Assembly: GCA_943737045.1 (NCBI GenBank)
Contig: CALSFV010000006.1
Coordinates: 1,116,001 to 1,180,000, forward strand
Length of the DNA stretch: 64,000 nt
Direction of reading: 5' to 3'
DNA from: Parapristionchus giblindavisi
Taxonomy: Eukaryota > Nematoda > Chromadorea > Rhabditida > Diplogasteridae
Below are positions 58,441-64,000 of this stretch, in pieces (position 1 is the first letter of the stretch; each line of letters opens with the position of its first letter). The position numbers and the translations under genes are program-made. A model generated the notes under the pieces. The model had not been told where the DNA came from, searched no databases, and saw only the letters and a program-made list of their open reading frames with translations.

Positions 58441-59222
58441 CTGTATTACTTTGTGGAGTTTACATCGCTGTAGACCAATCAATATGATGCGTGAAGGCCT
58501 CATACTTCTGGAAAGAATCGGTCTGAAACAATAGATATATAATTAAATCCATTATTTTCGTCTTCATCACAAATACAGTATCATAATACGATACAGTACT
58601 GAGAGAAGATTTAAGATTAAAATCACAACAACACGTAAACATCTTTATTCGATATCGGTCAATCAATAATTCACTGCATTACCTTGTGGAGTTTACATCG
58701 CTATAATTCACTGTATTACCTAGTTTACATCGCTGTAGACCAATCAATATGATGCGTGAAGGCCTCATACTTCTGGAAAGAATCGGTCTGAAACAATAGA
58801 TATATAATTAAATCCATTATGTTCGTCTTCATCACAAATACAGTATCATAATACGATACAGTACTGAGAGAAGATTTAAGATTAAAATCACAACAACACG
58901 TAAACATCTTTATTCGATATCGGTCAATCAATAATTCACTGCATTACCTTGTGGAGTTTACATCGCTATAATTCACTGTATTACCTAGTTTACATCGCTG
59001 TAGACCAATCAATATGATGCGTGAAGGCCTCATACTTCTGGAAAGAATCGGTCTGAAACAATAGATATATAATTAAATCCATTATGTTCGTCTTCATCAC
59101 AAATACAGTATCATAATACGATACAGTACTGAGAAAAGATCAAAGATTAAAATCACAACAACAGGTAAACATCTTTATTCGATATCGGTCAATCAATAAT
59201 TCACTGTATTACCTTGTGGAGT
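57697..59222. repeat. 763-bp three-monomer repeat, two copies
   Basis: About 57,697-58,459 recurs at 58,460-59,222 (offset 763, one 233-bp plus two 265-bp monomers). One clear difference is CCATTATTTTCG near 58,316 against CCATTATGTTCG in the second copy. The same three-monomer cassette reappears from 59,689 (offset 1,229). All 265-bp monomers here carry the CTATAATTC form of the insertion. Confidence 0.82.
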
Positions 59223-60430
59223 TTACATCGCTGTAGACCAATCAATATGATGCGTGAAGGCCTCATACTTCTGGAAAGAATCGGTCTGAAACAATAGATA
59301 TATAATTAAATCCATTATTGTCGTCTTCATCACAAATACAGTATCATAATACGATACAGTACTGAGAGAAGATCAAAGAATACAATCACAACAACACATA
59401 AACATATTTATTCGGTATCGGTCAATCAATAATTCACTGTATTACCTTGTGGAGTTTACATCGCTGTAGACCAATCAATATGATGCGTGAAGGCCTCATA
59501 CTTCTGGAAAGAATCGGTCTGAAACAATAGATATATAATTAAATCCATTATTTTCGTCTTCATCACAAATACAGTATCATAATACGATACAGTACTGAGA
59601 AAAGATCAAAGATTAAAATCACAACAACACGTAAACATCTTTATTCGATATCGGTCAATCAATAATTCACTGTATTACTTTGTGGAGTTTACATCGCTGT
59701 AGACCAATCAATATGATGCGTGAAGGCCTCATACTTCTGGAAAGAATCGGTCTGAAACAATAGATATATAATTAAATCCATTATTTTCGTCTTCATCACA
59801 AATACAGTATCATAATACGATACAGTACTGAGAGAAGATTTAAGATTAAAATCACAACAACACGTAAACATCTTTATTCGATATCGGTCAATCAATAATT
59901 CACTGCATTACCTTGTGGAGTTTACATCGCTATAATTCACTGTATTACCTAGTTTACATCGCTGTAGACCAATCAATATGATGCGTGAAGGCCTCATACT
60001 TCTGGAAAGAATCGGTCTGAAACAATAGATATATAATTAAATCCATTATGTTCGTCTTCATCACAAATACAGTATCATAATACGATACAGTACTGAGAGA
60101 AGATTTAAGATTAAAATCACAACAACACGTAAACATCTTTATTCGATATCGGTCAATCAATAATTCACTGCATTACCTTGTGGAGTTTACATCGCTATAA
60201 TTCACTGTATTACCTAGTTTACATCGCTGTAGACCAATCAATATGATGCGTGAAGGCCTCATACTTCTGGAAAGAATCGGTCTGAAACAATAGATATATA
60301 ATTAAATCCATTATGTTCGTCTTCATCACAAATACAGTATCATAATACGATACAGTACTGAGAAAAGATCAAAGATTAAAATCACAACAACAGGTAAACA
60401 TCTTTATTCGATATCGGTCAATCAATAATT
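59223..60430. repeat. Satellite block: 233-bp run then 265-bp pair
   Basis: Two 233-bp monomers with TATTGTCGTC and AGAATACAATC are followed by another copy of the paired 265-bp cassette (59,689/59,954). At offset 1,229 the cassette matches 58,460/58,725, and at offset 1,992 it matches 57,697/57,962. Nothing other than satellite is present. Confidence 0.75.
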
Positions 60431-62358
60431 CACTGTATTACTTTGTGAAGTTTACATCGCTGTAGACCAATCAATATGATGCGTGAAGGCCTCATACTTC
60501 TGGAAAGAATCGGTCTGAAACAATAGATATATAATTAAATCCATTATTTTCGTCTTCATCACAAATACAGTATCATAATACGATACAGTACTGAGAGAAG
60601 ATCAAAGATTAAAATCACAACAACAGGTAAACATCTTTATTCGATATCGGTCAATCAATAATTCACTGCATTACCTTGTGGAGTTTACATCGCTGTAGAC
60701 CAATCAATATGAGGAGCGAAGGCCTCATACTTCTCGAAAGACTCGGTCTGAAACAATAGATATATAATTAAATCCATTATTGTCGTCTTCATCACAAATA
60801 CAGTATCATAATACAATACAGTACTGAGAGAAGATCAAAGAATACAATCACAACAACACATAAACATATTTATTCGGTATCGGTCAATCAATAATTCACT
60901 GTATTACCTTGTTGAGTTTACATCGCTGTAGACCAATCAATATGATGCGTGAAGGCCTCATACTTCTGGAAAGAATCGGTCTGAAACAATAGATATATAA
61001 TTAAATCCATTATTTTCGTCTTCATCACAAATACAGTATCATAATACGATACAGTACTGAGAGAAGATCAAAGATTAAAATCACAACAACAGGTAAACAT
61101 CTTTATTCGATATCGGTCAATCAATAATTCACTGCATTACCTTGTGGAGTTTACATCGCAATAATTCACTGTATTACCTAGTTTACATCGCTGCAGACCA
61201 ATCAATATGATGCGTGAAGGCCTCATACTTCTGGAAAGAATCGGTCTGAAACAATAGATATATAATTAAATCCATTGTTTTCGTCTTCATCACAAATACA
61301 GTATCATAATACGATACAGTACTGAGAGAAGATTTAAGATTAAAATCACAACAACACGTAAACATCTTTATTCGATATCGGTCAATCAATAATTCACTGT
61401 ATTACTTTGTGGAGTTTACATCGCTGTAGACCAATCAATATGATGCGTGAAGGCCTCATACTTCTGGAAAGAATCGGTCTGAAACAATAGATATATAATT
61501 AAATCCATTATTTTCGTCTTCATCACAAATACAGTATCATAATACGATACAGTACTGAGAGAAGATCAAAGATTAAAATCACAACAACAGGTAAACATCT
61601 TTATTCGATATCGGTCAATCAATAATTCACTGTATTACCTTGTGGAGTTTACATCGCTGTAGACCAATCAATATGAGGAGCGAAGGCCTCATACTTCTCG
61701 AAAGACTCGGTCTGAAACAATAGATATATAATTAAATCCATTATTGTCGTCTTCATCACAAATACAGTATCATAATACAATACAGTACTGAGAGAAGATC
61801 AAAGAATACAATCACAACAACACATAAACATATTTATTCGGTATCGGTCAATCAATAATTCACTGTATTACCTTGTTGAGTTTACATCGCTGTAGACCAA
61901 TCAATATGATGCGTGAAGGCCTCATACTTCTGGAAAGAATCGGTCTGAAACAATAGATATATAATTAAATCCATTATTTTCGTCTTCATCACAAATACAG
62001 TATCATAATACGATACAGTACTGAGAGAAGATCAAAGATTAAAATCACAACAACAGGTAAACATCTTTATTCGATATCGGTCAATCAATAATTCACTGCA
62101 TTACCTTGTGGAGTTTACATCGCAATAATTCACTGTATTACCTAGTTTACATCGCTGCAGACCAATCAATATGATGCGTGAAGGCCTCATACTTCTGGAA
62201 AGAATCGGTCTGAAACAATAGATATATAATTAAATCCATTATTTTCGTCTTCATCACAAATACAGTATCATAATACGATACAGTACTGAGAGAAGATCAA
62301 AGATTAAAATCACAACAACAGGTAAACATCTTTATTCGATATCGGTCAATCAATAATT
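60431..62358. repeat. 964-bp four-monomer repeat, two copies
   Basis: About 60,431-61,394 recurs at about 61,395-62,358 (offset 964, three 233-bp plus one 265-bp monomers). The private ACCTTGTTGAGTTT occurs at 60,907 and 61,871, and ATCGCTGCAGACC at 61,187 and 62,151. Differences include CCATTGTTTTCG near 61,273 and AGATTTAAG against AGATCAAAG near 61,340. The 265-bp monomers have reverted to the CAATAATTC form seen at 23.6-39.6 kb. Confidence 0.82.
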
Positions 62359-62958
62359 CACTGCATAACCTTGTGGAGTTTACATCGCAATAATTCACTG
62401 TATTACCTAGTTTACATCGCTGTAGAAAAATCAATATGAGGAGCGAAGGCCTCATACTTCTCGAAAGACTCGGTCTGAAACAATAGATATATAATTAAAT
62501 CCATTATTTTCGTCTTCATCACAAATACAGTATCATAATACGATACAGTACTGAGAGAAGATCAAAGATTAAAATCACAACAACAGGTAAACATCTTTAT
62601 TCGATATCGGTCAATCAATAATTCACTGTATTACCTTGTGGAGTTTACATCGCTGTAGACAAATCAATATGATGCGTGAAGGCCTCATACTTCTGGAAAG
62701 AATCGGTCTGAAACAATAGATATATAATTAAATCCATTATTTTCGTCTTCATCACAAATACAGTATCATAATACGATACAGTACTGAGAGAAGATCAAAG
62801 ATTAAAATCACAACAACAGGTAAACATCTTTATTCGATATCGGTCAATCAATAATTCACTGTATTACCTTGTGGAGTTTACATCGCTGTAGACCAATCAA
62901 TATGAGGAGCGAAGGCCTCATACTTCTCGAAAGACTCGGTCTGAAACAATAGATATAT
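62359..62958. repeat. Terminal monomers and truncated last monomer
   Basis: The last monomers before the junction include a 265-bp copy (37-bp unit 62,352-62,388, 32-bp unit 62,389-62,420) with private changes GCATAACC and TGTAGAAAAATC, then TGTAGACAAATC near 62,656. The final monomer runs from its GGCCTC anchor (62,915) for 44 bases and stops after AGATATAT, where AATTAAATCC would normally follow. The end is abrupt rather than degenerate, as expected for an insertion. Confidence 0.88.
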
Positions 62959-63139
62959 TGTAAGGTTATACAATGGCCGGGTTCTTAAACTTGTGGTTAT
63001 AATACCAAGACTCAAGATTACAATCTATACTTTATCTCCAAATTCCAACCACAATTAAACAATATTTGGTGATGGAGACTTACGAGAGCGGGGCGAGAGA
63101 CGAGAGAGGGACAGGGAGGACCAGAAAGAACCAAATGAA

Positions 63140-63156
63140 AGAGGCATAAAGCCTCT
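63140..63156 (-). other. Short hairpin after the TATA box
   Basis: AGAGGC and GCCTCT pair over a five-base ATAAA loop. It lies between the TATA box and the predicted start site, so it would probably not be in the main transcript. It might only be an accidental inverted repeat. Confidence 0.4.
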
Positions 63157-63163
63157 ATTTATA
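63156..63163 (-). promoter_or_regulatory. LTR TATA box
   Basis: On the minus strand the sequence is GCATATAAATAGAGGC, a good match to the RNA polymerase II TATA consensus, placed mid-LTR where U3 meets R. Transcription would start around 63,125-63,135. A 6-bp inverted repeat, AGAGGC/GCCTCT (63,140-63,156), follows at once. In this 3' copy the promoter would fire leftwards into the satellite array. Confidence 0.65.
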
Positions 63164-63271
63164 TGCAATACTAATTAAATTAAAATGATAAGAAAGACAA
63201 GGACAGGGTAACCTAATTATAAAACAAAGAAAGTACAATATGGTGCAGAAATCATTCTAATAATAGGGAAA

Positions 63272-63310
63272 GGGGTTTAGGGGTCGAAAAGGGGAAAAGG
63301 GGAATAGGGG
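63272..63310 (+). other. G-quadruplex motif in LTR U3
   Basis: Five runs of exactly four guanines (63,272-275, 63,280-283, 63,291-294, 63,299-302, 63,307-310) are separated by loops of 4, 7, 4 and 4 bases. That satisfies even strict four-tetrad G4 rules with a spare run. The guanines are on the strand opposite to the element's sense strand. The motif lies in U3 upstream of the TATA box and overlaps the last codons of the element's open frame. Enrichment of G4 motifs in LTRs has been reported for plant retrotransposons; function here is inference. Confidence 0.75.
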
Positions 63311-64000
63311 TGGCGGTTAGCCTGGGGTATACGGAGATAGGGAGTATCCCTAACATCTCCCTCCTCCTGCGAAAATGAGCCTCCTGGCTCATAGACGAGT
63401 CTTCTCATTCTTCTAGGCGATCTTCTAACGAATCCAGTAGTTCTTCGGACTTCTACATTCTGATTTCTTCCTTGGAATCCTCGATTACGTGCAGCAAAGA
63501 CAGAATTCATCTGATTTCGATGTTTTCTGATATTCTTCGAAAGATTAGATAAACCTTCTCTTCTTCCTTCAATCTCTTTCTTCTTATGGCCCGATTCTTC
63601 ATATGGAGATATAATTTTATGATGTCTTACAGTATCTTGATTGATACAATTATTCTTCAATGGATATTCAGAATCATTATCAATATCAGATGGACCAATG
63701 GGGCAATCTTCCTCACGACCCCTGTCAATCACCGTACCCTTACAGTATTTCAAGTTACTCTTCACAATATATCCTCTCCACATGAAACTTTCACGATTAA
63801 CATATCCTCTTTCCTGACCATAATGAGGTTTCAGTCTACCACGGACTCTTCTCCATCCAATACGATTCCAACAACCGTATCGCGACACACCATTGTATTG
63901 ATTACCACCGAATCTACCGTATTGATCAACACCTTTTCCTATACTGATAACTTTGTTAGTTCGTTTAGTAACATCACAATTTATTATTTCCTGCCTGTTC
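63277..64000 (-). CDS. Retroelement polyprotein C-terminal part, 5' partial
   Basis: The minus-strand frame ends with TAA at 63,277-63,279 and is open for about 240 codons to the window edge. The true start is outside the window; the GTG at 63,888 is only an internal codon with open frame upstream. Its place directly before the polypurine tract makes it the 3'-most element ORF, most likely the tail of Pol. An Env C-terminus is less likely because no membrane segment is visible. The product is hydrophilic and basic, with KKKEIEGRREG and RRSPRRMRRL clusters. A short stretch, RGRLKPHYG, resembles the HVxRLKPY motif after some integrase C-terminal domains, but the context does not otherwise match. 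The last 26 codons lie inside the LTR. No catalytic motif was seen, so function is not established. Confidence 0.6.
   Translation of the reverse strand, partial: NRQEIINCDVTKRTNKVISIGKGVDQYGRFGGNQYNGVSRYGCWNRIGWRRVRGRLKPHYGQERGYVNRESFMWRGYIVKSNLKYCKGTVIDRGREEDCPIGPSDIDNDSEYPLKNNCINQDTVRHHKIISPYEESGHKKKEIEGRREGLSNLSKNIRKHRNQMNSVFAARNRGFQGRNQNVEVRRTTGFVRRSPRRMRRLVYEPGGSFSQEEGDVRDTPYLRIPQANRHPYSPFPLFDP
63356..63368 (-). other. Polypurine tract (plus-strand primer)
   Basis: On the minus strand this is 13 uninterrupted purines, AGGAGGAGGGAGA, ending exactly at the TGT of the LTR. In LTR retroelements this tract resists RNase H and primes second-strand DNA synthesis, and it sets the 5' boundary of the 3' LTR. 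Its position independently supports the LTR start at 63,355. It is also translated, giving Gln-Glu-Glu-Gly in the overlapping reading frame. Confidence 0.85.

Larger units (their letters stand above)
1..62958. repeat. Tandem satellite array (233-bp family)
   Basis: The whole segment consists of head-to-tail monomers of one family, all in the same orientation, with no unrelated sequence between them. Using the conserved GGCCTC as anchor, spacings are 227 (114 to 341), 233 (341 to 574), 224 (13,045 to 13,269) and 265 bp (32,045 to 32,310). About 270 monomers fit. The monomer is AT-rich and carries single StuI-type (AGGCCT) and ScaI-type (AGTACT) sites in most copies, so either enzyme should give a ladder. 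The left end is cut by the window. The right end is a partial monomer (62,915-62,958) interrupted by a retrotransposon. Placement in centromeric, pericentromeric or subtelomeric heterochromatin is inferred from array size and lack of genes; nothing here says which. Confidence 0.97.
62959..63355 (-). repeat. 3' long terminal repeat (397 bp)
   Basis: On the minus strand the LTR starts TGTTAGGG (at 63,355) directly after the polypurine tract and ends CCTTACA at the satellite junction. The termini form an imperfect inverted repeat, TGTTAGG against TGTAAGG. Inside are a pyrimidine-rich U3 on the sense strand, a TATA box at about the middle, and a likely R/U5 region ending at 62,959. I see no AATAAA; the nearest polyadenylation-like hexamer on the sense strand is GATAAA at 63,031-63,036, about 120 bases past the TATA box. 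The upstream LTR is not in the window, so LTR identity cannot be compared. Confidence 0.85.
62959..64000 (-). mobile_element. LTR retrotransposon, 3' end, truncated by window
   Basis: Reading the minus strand, the window shows the end of an element-encoded frame, a polypurine tract, a 397-bp LTR with short inverted termini, and then satellite. That order is diagnostic of the 3' end of an LTR retrotransposon. The 5' LTR, primer-binding site and most coding sequence lie to the right of position 64,000. Superfamily (Ty3/gypsy, BEL/Pao or Ty1/copia) cannot be assigned because no reverse transcriptase, protease or integrase motif is visible. The LTR termini and the frame remain intact here, so the insertion may be fairly young. 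Confidence 0.85.

Noticed and set aside
319..61389. About 50 minus-strand open frames of 63-68 codons with near-identical products
   Set aside because: They start at TTG (first ATG eight codons in) with no upstream ATG. They exist only where the monomer has AGATTTAAG or AGATAAAAG; the common AGATCAAAG gives an in-frame TGA. Monomer lengths of 227, 233 and 265 are not multiples of three. They look like by-products of satellite sequence, with no sign of coding selection.
1..62958. CRISPR-like array
   Set aside because: There are no unique spacers. The whole 227-265-bp period is repeated, and units are far longer than CRISPR repeats.
63272..63310. Telomeric repeat tract (TTTAGGGG)
   Set aside because: Only one TTTAGGGG unit occurs; the other loops differ. 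It is a G-rich part of the LTR, not telomere sequence.
62959..63355. Unrelated unique flank marking the natural array edge
   Set aside because: The inverted TGT/ACA termini, adjoining polypurine tract and TATA box identify it as an LTR.
63277..63888. Complete 203-residue protein starting at 63,888
   Set aside because: The first codon is GTG and the frame stays open upstream to the window edge. It is the end of a longer frame, not a complete gene.

Overview
The window is almost entirely one tandem satellite-DNA array. It fills positions 1 to 62,958, is cut by the left window edge, and holds roughly 270 AT-rich monomers. An LTR retrotransposon fragment on the minus strand takes up the last ~1 kb (62,959-64,000). 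The setting looks like eukaryotic heterochromatin (centromeric, pericentromeric or subtelomeric) in an assembly good enough to span long repeats. The species cannot be named from this sequence. The retroelement is compatible with an invertebrate, but a plant is not excluded. I see no host protein gene, rRNA, tRNA or CRISPR array.

The satellite has a 233-bp reference monomer and discrete length variants: 227 bp (a 6-bp deletion), 224 bp (that deletion plus a further 3-bp loss), 231 bp, and 265 bp (a 32-bp partial internal duplication). The array is layered. The left part (1 to ~27.8 kb) mixes 227- and 233-bp monomers. The 265-bp type first appears at 23.6 kb, dominates to 39.6 kb, is absent from 39.6 to 48.1 kb, and returns from 48.1 to 62.4 kb. 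Monomers are grouped into higher-order repeats of many different sizes: 684, 731, 763, 926, 964, 1028, 1380, 1398, 1695, 1759, 2627 and 6933 bp. These sizes decompose into whole numbers of monomers. This is the pattern expected from repeated unequal exchange or amplification of multi-monomer blocks. The largest event is a 6,933-bp tandem duplication (about 9,458-23,323) whose two copies share many private variants.

At 62,958/62,959 the last monomer is interrupted by a TGT...ACA terminus. From there rightwards (reading the minus strand backwards) come a 397-bp 3' LTR with a TATA box and a strong G-quadruplex motif on the opposite strand, a 13-nt polypurine tract, and the 3' end of an element-encoded reading frame. 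That frame stays open to the window edge and runs through the polypurine tract into the LTR. The breakpoint lies inside a monomer, so the element probably inserted into the satellite, and the array may resume beyond the window.

The many 63-68-codon minus-strand open frames in the array are not annotated as genes. They start at TTG, exist only in monomers with a particular sequence variant, and cannot continue in frame from monomer to monomer.
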